NCBI RefSeq assembly: GCF_018476905.1
Contig: NZ_JAHCVK010000006.1
Span: forward strand, 62,001-126,000
Direction: 5' to 3'
From: Geomobilimonas luticola
Lineage (GTDB): Bacteria > Desulfobacterota > Desulfuromonadia > Geobacterales > Geobacteraceae
Length of the DNA stretch: 64,000 bases
The position numbers and the translations under genes are program-made. Below are positions 9,558 through 18,089 of this stretch, one piece after another. The notes under the pieces were generated by a model. The model saw only the letters and a program-made list of their open reading frames with translations, was not told the DNA's origin and made no database searches. Position 1 is the stretch's first letter; every line of letters begins with the position of its first letter.

Positions 9558-10508
9558 TCACATGACGTGCTGAAGGCGGGCAAAAACGGTCTGCTTCACC
9601 TCGTCCAGCGTTCCCGCCATGTTGCATCCCGCTGCGTTATGGTGGCCTCCGCCGCCAAAATTGGCCGCCAGCGACGAAACGTCCACCTTCCCCTTGGAGC
9701 GGAACCCGACCTTGTAGAATCCCGGTTCGATCTCCCGGAAGAAGACTGCCACCTCCACGCCACGGATTGAGCGGGGATAATTCACGAAACCGTCGGTCAG
9801 TTCGGCGTTCGTGCCGGTCTTCTCGTACATCTCCAGGGTGACTGCAATGGCAGCCAGATCGCCCCGCGGTGAAACCTCCAGGGTAGCAAGGGCAAGGGCA
9901 AGGAGTTCCAGTCGCTGGCGGGGCTGACTTTCGTAAAGCCGCTCGGCGATGAACCAGGCGTTGACTCCCCGTGCGATCATCTCCCCCGCAATGGAGAACG
10001 CCTCGGGGTTCGAGTTGGAATACCTGAAGGAGCCGGTGTCGGTAATAACCGCCGTGTAGATGCAGAGTGCCGTATCGTAATCGACCTCGTGGCCCGCAGC
10101 CTTGATGATCCGGTATATCAGCGCGCCGGTGGCGCAAGCCTGTGAATCGATAAGGTTCAGCGCGCCGAACTCCTCGCAGCTCAGGTGATGATCGATATTG
10201 ATGAATTTGCCGATCCGCTTGAATCCGGCCAGTTCCTTGCCGGCGCGGCGAAACTCCCCCACATCGAGAACGAAACAGACGTCGTAATCCCGGTCGGGAA
10301 TGGACGGGACAACGGTGTCCGCAAGCGGCAGGAAACGGTAGATATCAGGGACGGGGTCACAGTAGTGGACCGTGACATCCTTGCCAAGCCGCCGCAGGTG
10401 GTTGGCAAGGGCAAGGGAGGAACCGACCGCATCGCCGTCGGGGTTTTCATGGGTGGTGATGAGAAAACTGCTGCACGCGGCTATTTCCGCAATGATCTGC
10501 TCAATCAT
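9558..10508 (-). CDS. nrnA: DHH/DHHA1 phosphoesterase (NrnA-like oligoribonuclease / pAp phosphatase)
   Basis: NrnA-type proteins degrade nano-RNAs of 2-5 nt and dephosphorylate pAp. The DHH motifs are visible: THENPDGDAVGSSLAL near residues 19-34 and NIDHH near residue 110, both supplying metal ligands, and GGGGHHNAAG in the C-terminal DHHA1 domain. The ATG at 10508 overlaps the rbfA stop codon and has GGAG 9 nt upstream; a GTG at 10523 is the alternative. It follows rbfA in the usual infB-rbfA-nrnA-truB order, so it is a translation/RNA operon member. Confidence 0.92.
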   Translation of the reverse strand: MIEQIIAEIAACSSFLITTHENPDGDAVGSSLALANHLRRLGKDVTVHYCDPVPDIYRFLPLADTVVPSIPDRDYDVCFVLDVGEFRRAGKELAGFKRIGKFINIDHHLSCEEFGALNLIDSQACATGALIYRIIKAAGHEVDYDTALCIYTAVITDTGSFRYSNSNPEAFSIAGEMIARGVNAWFIAERLYESQPRQRLELLALALATLEVSPRGDLAAIAVTLEMYEKTGTNAELTDGFVNYPRSIRGVEVAVFFREIEPGFYKVGFRSKGKVDVSSLAANFGGGGHHNAAGCNMAGTLDEVKQTVFARLQHVM

Positions 10509-10857
10509 TACCCGGTTCTCCACTGCCGATTTCCTTGAGAATGGTTTCGATGCGCATGCCGTACTCCACCGACTCGTCGTAAATGAACTCTACATCCGGT
10601 ACATACTTCATGCGGAATTTTTTGCCCATCTCCTTGCGGATAAAACCACGGGAACTGTTCAGACCTGCACGGGTGGCCTTTTTTTCCTCATCACTGCCGA
10701 TGACGGTGAAATAAACCTTCGCCAGGTGGAGGTCATCGGTAACCTTGACCCCCGTTATGGTGACAAACCCGATGCGGGGATCCTTCAATCCCTTCACAAG
10801 CAGTTCGGAAACCAGCTCGTGTACTGCCTCGCCAACTTTTTCGGAACGCTTGAACAT
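10501..10857 (-). CDS. rbfA: 30S ribosome-binding factor A
   Basis: RbfA helps late maturation of the 16S rRNA 5' end. The 118-residue product begins MFKRSEKVGEAVHELVSELL and includes the conserved LKDPRIGFVTITGVKVTDDLHLAKVYFT block and a C-terminal KH-like part with KFRMKYVPDVEF. Its stop overlaps the start of nrnA by 8 nt, suggesting translational coupling. Confidence 0.97.
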   Translation of the reverse strand: MFKRSEKVGEAVHELVSELLVKGLKDPRIGFVTITGVKVTDDLHLAKVYFTVIGSDEEKKATRAGLNSSRGFIRKEMGKKFRMKYVPDVEFIYDESVEYGMRIETILKEIGSGEPGND

Positions 10858-10865
10858 AAATCCTC

Positions 10866-10934
10866 AGGTAAAGGTAAAGGAAGAGGTAAAGATTGCTGAT
10901 TTGTTTCTCACAACCTTTACCTCTACCTCTGCCT
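10866..10934 (-). repeat. Purine/pyrimidine inverted repeat between infB and rbfA
   Basis: Several copies of the hexamer AGGTAA on one side (10866-10891) face copies of TTACCT on the other (10914-10934). They can pair through at least GAGGTAAAG/CTTTACCTC. There is no T-tract, so it is more likely a processing or pausing structure than a terminator. Confidence 0.45.
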
Positions 10935-10939
10935 GTTTT

Positions 10940-13609
10940 CTACAAAGTTGCCGCGACCTTCTCGATTTCAAAGGCCTCAATGATATCGCCGGTCTTGAGA
11001 TCGTTGTAGTTCTCCAGGCCGATACCGCATTCGTAACCGGTTGCAACCTCTTTCACGTCGTCCTTGAAACGGCGCAGGCTGGACATTTTCCCTTGGTAGA
11101 TAACCACGTTGTCCCGCAGCAGACGGACCTGCGCGTTGCGGAGCATCTTGCCGTCCTGAACATAGCAGCCGGCGACCATGCCGACCTTGGGCACGGAGAA
11201 TGTCTCGCGAATCTCGGCCCTTCCCAGGTATTTTTCCCGCAAGGTCGGCTCCAGAAGCCCTTCCATCGCCTTCTTCACATCCTCGACCGCATCGTAGATG
11301 ACGTTGTAGAGGCGGATATCGACCCCTTCCTTCTCGGCAAGCCCCTGTGCCTTCACTTCGGGACGTACATTGAAGCCGATAATGATAGCGTTGGAGGCGG
11401 TAGCCAGGTTGACGTCGGTTTCGGTAACCGCGCCGACAGCGGAATGGAGGACATTGAGCCGCACCGCGTCGGTGGAGAGCTTGCGCAGCGACTCGCCGAC
11501 CGCTTCCACCGAACCCTGCACGTCCCCCTTGACGATGACGTTGAGGTCCTTGACCTCCCCCTTCTGGATCTTTTCGTAGAGTTGCTCCAGCGAAAGCTTG
11601 CTGTGCTTGGCCAGTTCCACTTCACGCTGCTTGATCTGCCGCAGCGTCGCAATCTCCTTCGCCTGCTTCTCGTCTTTCATGGCAACGAAAATATCGCCGG
11701 CATCGGGAACGCCTGAAAGGCCGATCACTTCGACCGGCATGGCGGGGCCGGCTTCGACAACCTTATCTCCGCGGTCGTTCTGCATGGCGCGCACCCGACC
11801 GGAGTGGATGCCGACCACACAGTAATCTCCCAGCTTCAGGGTCCCTTCCTGGACCAGGACGGTCGCCACCGGCCCGCGTCCCTTGTCCAGCTTGGCCTCG
11901 ACGATGGTGCCACGCGCCTCCTTGTCGGGATTCGCCTTGAGGTCCATCACGTCGGCCTGGAGGAGAACCATTTCCAGCAGTTCTTCCAGGTTGAGCCGTT
12001 TCTTGGCCGAAACTTCCACCATGGTGGTGTCGCCACCCCACTCCTCCGACACCAGGCCATGCTCGGTCAGCTCCTGCTTGACCCGCTCCGGCTTTGCCTC
12101 CGGCTTGTCGATCTTGTTGATGGCAACAATGATCGGCACCCCTGCTGCCTTGGAGTGGTTGATCGCCTCGCGGGTCTGGGGCATCACCCCGTCATCCGCC
12201 GCCACCACGAGGATGACGATATCGGTAACCTTGGCTCCGCGAGCACGCATGGCGGTGAACGCCTCGTGGCCCGGCGTGTCGAGGAAGGTAATCTTGCGTC
12301 CGTTGAGCTCAACGTCGTAGGCACCGATGTGCTGGGTGATCCCCCCCGCCTCGCCGGCGATGACGTTGGCTTCGCGGATGGCGTCGAGGAGCGAGGTCTT
12401 GCCGTGATCGACGTGTCCCATGATGGTAACCACCGGTGACCGTTTCACCAGGCTCTCGGGAGCATCGGGAGTGGTTTCCATCATCTCGTCAAGATCGACC
12501 GCCACGTTTTCAATCTCGTAACCGAACTCGGTGGCCAGGAGTGTGGCGGTATCCACGTCGAGGGGGTGGTTGATGGTCGCCATCAGCCCCATTTTCATCA
12601 GGACGCGGATCAGGTCGTTCGCCTTCACCCCCATCCGTTTCGCCAGTTCACCAACGGTAATGGTTTCGGAAATCTTGATGATCCGCTTGATGGCCTTGGG
12701 GGTGGTGATTTCGGTCTTTCTCCCCTCCGGAGCCCGCTCCTTTTCCCGCCGTTTCCCCTTGCCGGGGCGGAAGCCGGGCTCGAAAACCCGTTCCCGTTTT
12801 TCAATGACATCTGCCCGGGAAAAGGTATCCTTCTTTTTGGCTGCCGGCACACTCTTCTTCGCACCCTTTGCTGCATCGGCAACCGGCGCGTCCTTTCCCT
12901 TGCGCCCTTTCTTGCGGTCGCCGTTTCCGGGCATTTCCACCGGTGCCGGTGCCGCCGGTCTCCCCGCCGCACCTCCGGCAGTTCCCCTGTCAGCGGGGCC
13001 ACGGTCAGGACGGGCACCCGGCATCGGGCGAGCACCGGGAGCAGCAGGACGGGCACCCGGCGCCGGACGGCTGCCGGGAGCAGGACGCCCGGCAGCAGGG
13101 GCATGCTGGTATTCGCGCCGTTCGTGCGGTTTCTCGGCAGGCTTCAGGCCGGGGATTTCCACATGGCCGAGTATTTTTGCCCGGTTCGCCGTCGGCTTAT
13201 CCAGCGGTTGTTCCGCCACAGGCTCCACAACAGGCTCTGCTTTCGGCTGTTCGGGCTCGACAACTGGTGCGGGAGGCGCTTTCGGTTCGGCAGCAACCAC
13301 GACGGGCGCGGGCTGAACCGCCTCAATGGCAGGCTCTTCCTTGACAGGCGCAGCTTCCACCGCAACCGGTTCCGGAGCAGGCGTTTCAACGACCTTGGCG
13401 CGCCGCCTGATAAGCGTCGTCGTGACCCGGACCTCTTCCTTGGAAACCTCTTTTACGGTCGGAGGGACCTTGAGTTTATTGGCATCCGCTTCTTCAATAA
13501 CCGACATATGGCTCTTCACCTCGATCCCCATGGCCTGCAGCTTGGCCATAAGCTCCTTGTTGTCTATCCCCAGCTGCTGAGCCAGTTCATGTACGCGGAT
13601 TTTAGTCAT
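10940..13609 (-). CDS. infB: Translation initiation factor IF-2
   Basis: IF-2 is the GTPase that delivers fMet-tRNA to the 30S subunit and promotes subunit joining. The 889-residue product has an IF2-N domain (residues 1-55), a long low-complexity Ala/Pro/Arg-rich linker (about 75-310), a second IF2-N domain (about 315-370), the G domain with [20 protein letters not shown] and NKIDKPE, and C-terminal beta-barrel and C1/C2 domains. Its ATG overlaps the stop of the YlxR-L7Ae gene (ATGA), which implies coupling. The linker DNA is repetitive and generates long false frames on the other strand. Confidence 0.98.
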   Translation of the reverse strand: MTKIRVHELAQQLGIDNKELMAKLQAMGIEVKSHMSVIEEADANKLKVPPTVKEVSKEEVRVTTTLIRRRAKVVETPAPEPVAVEAAPVKEEPAIEAVQPAPVVVAAEPKAPPAPVVEPEQPKAEPVVEPVAEQPLDKPTANRAKILGHVEIPGLKPAEKPHERREYQHAPAAGRPAPGSRPAPGARPAAPGARPMPGARPDRGPADRGTAGGAAGRPAAPAPVEMPGNGDRKKGRKGKDAPVADAAKGAKKSVPAAKKKDTFSRADVIEKRERVFEPGFRPGKGKRREKERAPEGRKTEITTPKAIKRIIKISETITVGELAKRMGVKANDLIRVLMKMGLMATINHPLDVDTATLLATEFGYEIENVAVDLDEMMETTPDAPESLVKRSPVVTIMGHVDHGKTSLLDAIREANVIAGEAGGITQHIGAYDVELNGRKITFLDTPGHEAFTAMRARGAKVTDIVILVVAADDGVMPQTREAINHSKAAGVPIIVAINKIDKPEAKPERVKQELTEHGLVSEEWGGDTTMVEVSAKKRLNLEELLEMVLLQADVMDLKANPDKEARGTIVEAKLDKGRGPVATVLVQEGTLKLGDYCVVGIHSGRVRAMQNDRGDKVVEAGPAMPVEVIGLSGVPDAGDIFVAMKDEKQAKEIATLRQIKQREVELAKHSKLSLEQLYEKIQKGEVKDLNVIVKGDVQGSVEAVGESLRKLSTDAVRLNVLHSAVGAVTETDVNLATASNAIIIGFNVRPEVKAQGLAEKEGVDIRLYNVIYDAVEDVKKAMEGLLEPTLREKYLGRAEIRETFSVPKVGMVAGCYVQDGKMLRNAQVRLLRDNVVIYQGKMSSLRRFKDDVKEVATGYECGIGLENYNDLKTGDIIEAFEIEKVAATL

Positions 13610-14202
13610 GTATGCGCGCCCCCCTCCAAGAAATTCCTGTACCTGATCAACTCGTTCCTCATTGGTGCAATGAATCCGCCCTGCTCGATCGCCACCACTC
13701 CCCGCAGTTCCTTGCCGAGCAATTGCCCCAGCCGTTCCTTGGGGAACATGACGCAGAGTTCTACTCCCGCATGTTCCGCCTGACGGGCAATCTTCTCCCT
13801 GCTGTCCGGCGACAGGTCATCGGCGATAAAAACCAGGCCGGGCACCTTCCGCTTCAGCAGAGCGAGCACGTTGTCCGTGCCGGACGCCACCTTTCCCGCC
13901 TTGTTGGCAAGGGCCAGGTATGCCCCGATCCGTTCCTCCAGGCGCGCCGTCACCAGCTCCACCAGTTCCGCCGGAGAACCGAACCGGACTTCCCCTTTGA
14001 ACACACGGGAGAACTGATTTCTGGTCGCAGCGGCCAGCAGGCAGGACCTGCACACGCAGGTGTAAGCGCCGCGTCCCGGAAGCTTCCCCTGCAGGTCCGG
14101 CACCAGCGTCCGGTCCGGGGCAAGCACGAAGCGCAGCAGGTCACCCTTGTCCCGGACGGTTCGGCAACCGATGCAGCTCCTCTGGGGACCGGTTTCGTTC
14201 AT
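13606..14202 (-). CDS. YlxR (DUF448) domain fused to an L7Ae-type RNA-binding domain
   Basis: The first 90 residues match YlxR/DUF448: [19 protein letters not shown], then [12 protein letters not shown], a fold linked to RNase P modulation in Firmicutes. Residues from about 95 to 190 look like the L7Ae/L30e-type YlxQ domain ([21 protein letters not shown], then GVVAI). In Bacillus these are two adjacent genes between nusA and infB; here they form one 198-residue chain at the same place. The ATG lies 4 nt after the nusA stop and the end overlaps infB. Confidence 0.88.
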   Translation of the reverse strand: MNETGPQRSCIGCRTVRDKGDLLRFVLAPDRTLVPDLQGKLPGRGAYTCVCRSCLLAAATRNQFSRVFKGEVRFGSPAELVELVTARLEERIGAYLALANKAGKVASGTDNVLALLKRKVPGLVFIADDLSPDSREKIARQAEHAGVELCVMFPKERLGQLLGKELRGVVAIEQGGFIAPMRNELIRYRNFLEGGAHT

Positions 14203-14205
14203 CCG

Positions 14206-15366
14206 TTACTCTTCCGCCTGCTCCCCGGCAACTTCCGCAACTTCGGCCTCGCCTCCAGCAACGTCCTGCGCTTCCTCTTCCTCGACGGCAGACCCGTCAA
14301 AGGAGGCGTACTGCTGGAGTTCGGCTTCAGCGGCCCTTGTTTCGCTCTTGATGTCGATCCGCCAACCGGTCAGCCTGGCAGCCAGGCGGACGTTCTGCCC
14401 CCGCTTGCCAATGGCGAGAGAAAGCTGGTCGTCGGCTACGATGATTTCCATGGCCCGGTTCTCGTCATCGACATACACCTTGGTCACCACGGCAGGGGCC
14501 AGGGCGTTGCAGGCAAAGCGGGCCACATCTTCCGACCAGGGGATGATATCGATCTTTTCACCCCGCAGTTCGGAGACCACGTTCTGCACCCGGCTTCCCC
14601 GCATCCCGACGCAGGCGCCGACCGGGTCGACGTCCGAGTCGTGGGAATAAACGGCGATCTTGGAACGGCTTCCCGGCTCCCGCACCACCCCCATGACCTC
14701 CACGATCCCTTCGGCAATCTCCGGCACTTCAGCCTCGAACATCTTGGCAAGAACGTTGGGATGACTGCGGGAAAGGAGTATCTGCGGGCCTTTGGTAGTC
14801 ATGCGAAGGTCGGTGATGAGCGCCTTGATCCGGTCTCCCTGGCGGTAGACCTCGCGCGGGGCCTGCTCCTTGTGGGGAAGCACCGCTTCGGCACGGCCAA
14901 GATCAACGATCAGTTCCCCCTTCTCGAAACGGCGCACCACGCCGTTGATCAGTTCGCCGACCCGGTCCCGGAATTCGTTGAAGATCGTCTCCCGCTCCGC
15001 CTCCCGGACCCTCTGGATGATGACCTGCTTGGCGGTCTGGGCTGCAATGCGGGAAAAACCGCTGGCATCCATCTTCATGCCGAGAGAATCGCCGACCTGC
15101 ACCTCGGCGTCGATCTCGCGGGCCTCTTCCAGGTCGATCTCCTTGTAGGAATCCTGCACTTCGTCAACCACGGTGACGAACTCGAACAGTTCAACCTCAC
15201 CCGCTTCTTCGTTATAGTGAGCTTCCAGGTCGCGGGTGTTGCGGAATTTCTTGTTGGCTGCCGTCAAAACGGCCTGCTCCAGAGCTTCCAGCACGATCGC
15301 CTTGTCAATACCCTTCTCCTTGACGATCTGATCGATGGTATGCTTGAGGTTGAAATTCGTCTCCAC
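14206..15366 (-). CDS. nusA: Transcription termination/antitermination factor NusA
   Basis: NusA binds RNA polymerase and modulates pausing, termination and antitermination. The 386-residue protein has the N-terminal RNAP-binding domain (1-125), an S1 domain (about 135-200), and two KH domains (VGMRGSRVQNVVSEL near 250 and IGKRGQNVRLAARL near 320). The tail after 340 is acidic and lacks the AR repeats of the E. coli protein, as usual outside gammaproteobacteria. The start is a GTG at 15366 with AAGGAG upstream. Confidence 0.97.
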   Translation of the reverse strand: METNFNLKHTIDQIVKEKGIDKAIVLEALEQAVLTAANKKFRNTRDLEAHYNEEAGEVELFEFVTVVDEVQDSYKEIDLEEAREIDAEVQVGDSLGMKMDASGFSRIAAQTAKQVIIQRVREAERETIFNEFRDRVGELINGVVRRFEKGELIVDLGRAEAVLPHKEQAPREVYRQGDRIKALITDLRMTTKGPQILLSRSHPNVLAKMFEAEVPEIAEGIVEVMGVVREPGSRSKIAVYSHDSDVDPVGACVGMRGSRVQNVVSELRGEKIDIIPWSEDVARFACNALAPAVVTKVYVDDENRAMEIIVADDQLSLAIGKRGQNVRLAARLTGWRIDIKSETRAAEAELQQYASFDGSAVEEEEAQDVAGGEAEVAEVAGEQAEE

Positions 15367-15404
15367 GGTCCTGTCTCCTTGATTCTTTTGTTAGTGATGT
15401 TTGG

Positions 15405-15884
15405 TTAAAATTCAAATTCCAGGTTGGCCTTGGCCACCTTGTCAAGGGGAATGGCAGCGGTCTGTCCTTCGTTCAGCCGGATACGTATCATCCCGCCTTC
15501 CAGCCCGAGCAGTTCACCGAGAAAAGTCTTGCGACGGTTCCCCTCATCGTCTGCCAGGAGATCGAAGGTCCTGACCTTGATGAGTTTCCCCTTGTAACGT
15601 TCGTAGTCCGCCGGTTTCTTCAGGGGGCGGTTGAGCCCGGGCGAGGACACTTCCAGACTGTAGTGCCCCGGAATCACATCTTCCACGTCAAGAAGCTCCG
15701 ACAACTCCCTGCTGACGACGGCACAGTCATCAAGGGTAACGCCGCCTTCCCTGTCGATGAAGAGGCGCAGAACCATGTCGCGCCCCTCCTTCTTGTACTC
15801 CAGCTCCACAAGCTCAAGACCCTGGGAGGCAAGGAGCGGCAGGGACATCTCCGTAACCCTCGTTGCCACATCAACTTTGCTCAT
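15405..15884 (-). CDS. rimP: Ribosome maturation factor RimP
   Basis: RimP assists 30S assembly. The 159-residue product shows the N-terminal domain with GLELVELEYKKEGRDMVLRLFID, the EVSSPGLNRPLKK signature, and a C-terminal Sm-like beta barrel. The ATG at 15884 (MSKVDVATRV) is preceded by GGGA; an earlier in-frame ATG at 15899 lies inside the T-tract of a terminator hairpin and has no ribosome site. It is the first gene of the rimP-nusA-infB-pnp operon. Confidence 0.95.
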   Translation of the reverse strand: MSKVDVATRVTEMSLPLLASQGLELVELEYKKEGRDMVLRLFIDREGGVTLDDCAVVSRELSELLDVEDVIPGHYSLEVSSPGLNRPLKKPADYERYKGKLIKVRTFDLLADDEGNRRKTFLGELLGLEGGMIRIRLNEGQTAAIPLDKVAKANLEFEF

Positions 15885-15899
15885 GACTATTTTTCCCAT

Positions 15900-15926
15900 A
15901 AAAAAAAGCGAGCCGGAGGAGCTCAC
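15900..15926 (-). terminator. Intrinsic terminator in the rimP leader (possible attenuator)
   Basis: On the minus strand GTGAGC/GCTCGC (one G-T pair) with the loop TCCTCCG is followed by eight T residues ending 15 nt before the rimP start codon. The only plausible promoter I see for rimP lies upstream of it, so it would act on the operon's own leader. Confidence 0.7.
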
Positions 15927-15954
15927 TTTCAGTGAACAGTAACATGTAGGTTAG

Positions 15955-15983
15955 TTTCTAGCATGGGATAACAGAAAATGCAA
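15955..15983 (-). promoter_or_regulatory. Probable promoter of the rimP-nusA-infB operon
   Basis: On the minus strand TTGCAT (15983-15978) is followed after 17 bp by an extended -10 element TGCTAGAAA (TAGAAA at 15960-15955). Transcription would begin near 15948, giving a leader of about 65 nt that contains the terminator hairpin. Confidence 0.55.
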
Positions 15984-16034
15984 GCACTTATTTGAGTATC
16001 GTTGGCGGAAAGAGAGACTCCTCCTTAAGAGCCA

Positions 16035-16075
16035 CCCATCCCGTACACGACCAGAATTCATATGCACGGGATGGG
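16035..16075 (-). terminator. Hairpin after the cytochrome c peroxidase gene
   Basis: A perfect 10-bp inverted repeat CCCATCCCGT/ACGGGATGGG with a 21-nt loop starts 10 bp after the peroxidase stop. There is no T-tract, so it may be a Rho-dependent or 3'-end-protecting structure rather than a classical terminator. Confidence 0.5.
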
Positions 16076-16084
16076 CGTCTCAGC

Positions 16085-17128
16085 TCACTGGAGAAGTGGC
16101 TGGGGAGTCGTCGGGCTGTTGGGGGGAAGGATCGGATATTCCACCTTCGGCTGACGACCGGTCAGGGTGCCGAGGAAGGCTACGATGTTGCGCGCCTCGT
16201 CGTCGTTCAGCTTGATGCCGAGCTGGGCAGAACCCATGATCGCCACGGCCTCACCCAGTTTCCAGACCTTTCCGGAATGAAAATAAGGGGGGGTCAGGTC
16301 GATGTTCCGCAGGGAGGGGGACCTGAAGACATACTCATCACTGGCCGTGTTGGTGACTTTGAAACGCCCCGTATCCGCGACCGGCCGTATCTCTCCGGCC
16401 GGTTTCTCTACGACACCGAAGGGGAAATACCCGCCCCCTCCCACATTCACGCCGCTATGGCACGCGGCGCACCCCTTGTTCATGAAAAGCCTGAGCCCAT
16501 CCTGTTCCCTGGCGCCGAGAGCCTTCCGGTCACCCTTGAGGTAACGGTCGAACTGCCCGTCGGGTGTAAGGAGGGTGGCTTCGAACACCTCGATCGCCTT
16601 TGCCATGTTATCGAAAGTCACCGGCTCCTTCTGCCCCGGAAAGGCCTTGGCGAAGAGGCTCACGTACTCGGGGATGCTTTTGAGAGTTTCCACGACCCGT
16701 TCCGGTTTATTGTTCATCTCCACCGATGCCTGCACCGGTCCCTTGGCCTGCTCCATCAGGTCCTTGGCACGGCCATCCCAGAACTGGGCGACGTTGAACA
16801 CCGCATTGAGGACTGTCGGTGCATTGCGCGGGCCCTTCTGCCAACCGTGTCCCACGGAAGTCTCCTGTAGGTCGCCGCCACCAAGGCCGACATTGTGGCA
16901 CGTGTTGCAGCTGATGAGATTGGACGAGGAAAGGCGCGGGTCGAAATAGAGCATCTTCCCGAGCAGGAGTTTCGCCGGCGTCTGCTTGTTCCCCTCAAGC
17001 GCGGGAGCCGACCGGGGTATCGGCTTGAACATCGTCTGGGCCCGTTTCTGCAGATCATCCGCTCCCCAGGCCACACCATTGACAATTAAACATGCCATGA
17101 CTCCACTGACCAAGCAATCGAATCTCAT
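16085..17128 (-). CDS. Diheme cytochrome c peroxidase (CcpA/MauG family)
   Basis: Periplasmic diheme peroxidases reduce hydrogen peroxide with electrons from small cytochromes. The 347-residue protein has a signal peptide ending near AWGA (residue 23). Two CxxCH heme sites are visible: C74-NT-C77-H78 (low-potential heme) and CAACH near residue 220 (high-potential heme). FDPRLSSSN and SVGHGWQKGPRNAPTVLN are family hallmarks. The ATG at 17128 has GGGAGG upstream; a longer frame exists but would spoil the signal peptide. It follows the cbb3 assembly genes, so peroxide defence or an alternative electron sink during oxygen exposure is a reasonable inference. Confidence 0.93.
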   Translation of the reverse strand: MRFDCLVSGVMACLIVNGVAWGADDLQKRAQTMFKPIPRSAPALEGNKQTPAKLLLGKMLYFDPRLSSSNLISCNTCHNVGLGGGDLQETSVGHGWQKGPRNAPTVLNAVFNVAQFWDGRAKDLMEQAKGPVQASVEMNNKPERVVETLKSIPEYVSLFAKAFPGQKEPVTFDNMAKAIEVFEATLLTPDGQFDRYLKGDRKALGAREQDGLRLFMNKGCAACHSGVNVGGGGYFPFGVVEKPAGEIRPVADTGRFKVTNTASDEYVFRSPSLRNIDLTPPYFHSGKVWKLGEAVAIMGSAQLGIKLNDDEARNIVAFLGTLTGRQPKVEYPILPPNSPTTPQPLLQ

Positions 17129-17250
17129 AGCTACCTCCCTGACAGGCATAAATGATTAGACAACTGTAATTTAACCACACATGGGAGAAAGCTCAACCTG
17201 TCGGATAAATTCCTGGCAGTGCAGGATGGACTGGCATAACCGCCTACGGC

Positions 17251-17937
17251 TCACCAGAGGGGAAACGGCGGCACGTAACCAAGTCTGCCCAGAATCCGCC
17301 AGAGCCCCGCAAAACCGATGAGCGCAACCAGCAGGCCTGCCAACCGGGACACGACGCCTTTGAGCTGGACGGAACAGAGGGTCGCCAAGGAACCGAAGCC
17401 AAGCATGACCGGCAGGGTGCCGAGACCGAGGGCCGCCATGACTGCCCCTCCCCGCAGGGGGCTGCCGCTGCTTGCAGCAGCAATGAGGGGCGCGTAGACC
17501 AGACCGCAGGGAAGAAAGCCGAGGATGAGACCAAGAGGGATCGATCGGGCGGAGGAGGAACCGGCCAGAGCCCAGCGGAGCGGCCCTGCCAGGAGTCGGC
17601 CACCACTGCTTTCCAGCGTGACGAGGTTGTAACGGCTTCCCAGGAGTGACGCCAGGCCGACAAGCATGACAAAGCCGTTGGCTGCGACAAAAACCCAGGC
17701 GGAGAGGGATTTGAGAAGGAGGACATCCAGGGAGGCGCCGATGAAGCCGGCCGCCACACCGAGCAGGGCATAGGTCCCCATCCGTCCCAGGTTGTAGCCC
17801 AACTGGAACAGCAGGCGTCCCCGGCGCCCCTCCTGCCGACAGTTGAGCGCCAGGGCCGTCACGATGCCGCCGCACATCCCCAGACAATGGGGACTTCCGG
17901 CCAGACCGGCGAGGAAAGCCAACCAGATTTCGGTCAC
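17251..17937 (-). CDS. TauE/SafE-like (UreH-type) membrane protein of the cbb3 assembly cluster
   Basis: This 228-residue protein has six or seven hydrophobic segments. Its N-terminus contains GLAGSPHCLGMCGGIV and a later segment has GFLPCGLVYAPL, the paired cysteine-containing motifs of the UreH/DsbD-like membrane family often found next to ccoGHIS and thought to act in metal or redox handling during oxidase maturation. The GTG start overlaps the ccoS stop (GTGA). The function of these proteins is not proven; the genomic position supports a cbb3 assembly role. Confidence 0.82.
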   Translation of the reverse strand: MTEIWLAFLAGLAGSPHCLGMCGGIVTALALNCRQEGRRGRLLFQLGYNLGRMGTYALLGVAAGFIGASLDVLLLKSLSAWVFVAANGFVMLVGLASLLGSRYNLVTLESSGGRLLAGPLRWALAGSSSARSIPLGLILGFLPCGLVYAPLIAAASSGSPLRGGAVMAALGLGTLPVMLGFGSLATLCSVQLKGVVSRLAGLLVALIGFAGLWRILGRLGYVPPFPLW

Positions 17938-18089
17938 GGGCGCCGCTCCTCATCATCGTCCAGCATCCGGTGCTTGGGGCGTTCCATGTCGTCGAATTCG
18001 CCCTTTTTCACCGCCCAGATGAAGACCAGCCAGCAGCCGGCACCGAGCAGAAGGGAGAGAATAATAAGGATGACGATCGATTCATCCAT
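17934..18089 (-). CDS. ccoS: cbb3 oxidase maturation protein CcoS
   Basis: A 51-residue frame begins MDESIVILIILSLLLGAG, giving one transmembrane segment followed by FIWAVKKGEFDDMERP and an Asp/Arg-rich tail. This is the usual CcoS form; CcoS is needed for cofactor insertion into cbb3 oxidase. The ATG overlaps the end of ccoI and the TGA overlaps the start of the TauE/SafE-like gene, so all three are coupled. Confidence 0.92.
   Translation of the reverse strand: MDESIVILIILSLLLGAGCWLVFIWAVKKGEFDDMERPKHRMLDDDEERRP

Noticed and set aside
13612-15408. A 598-codon open frame on the plus strand over nusA and the YlxR-L7Ae gene
   Set aside because: Spans two well-supported genes on the opposite strand without any domain of its own.
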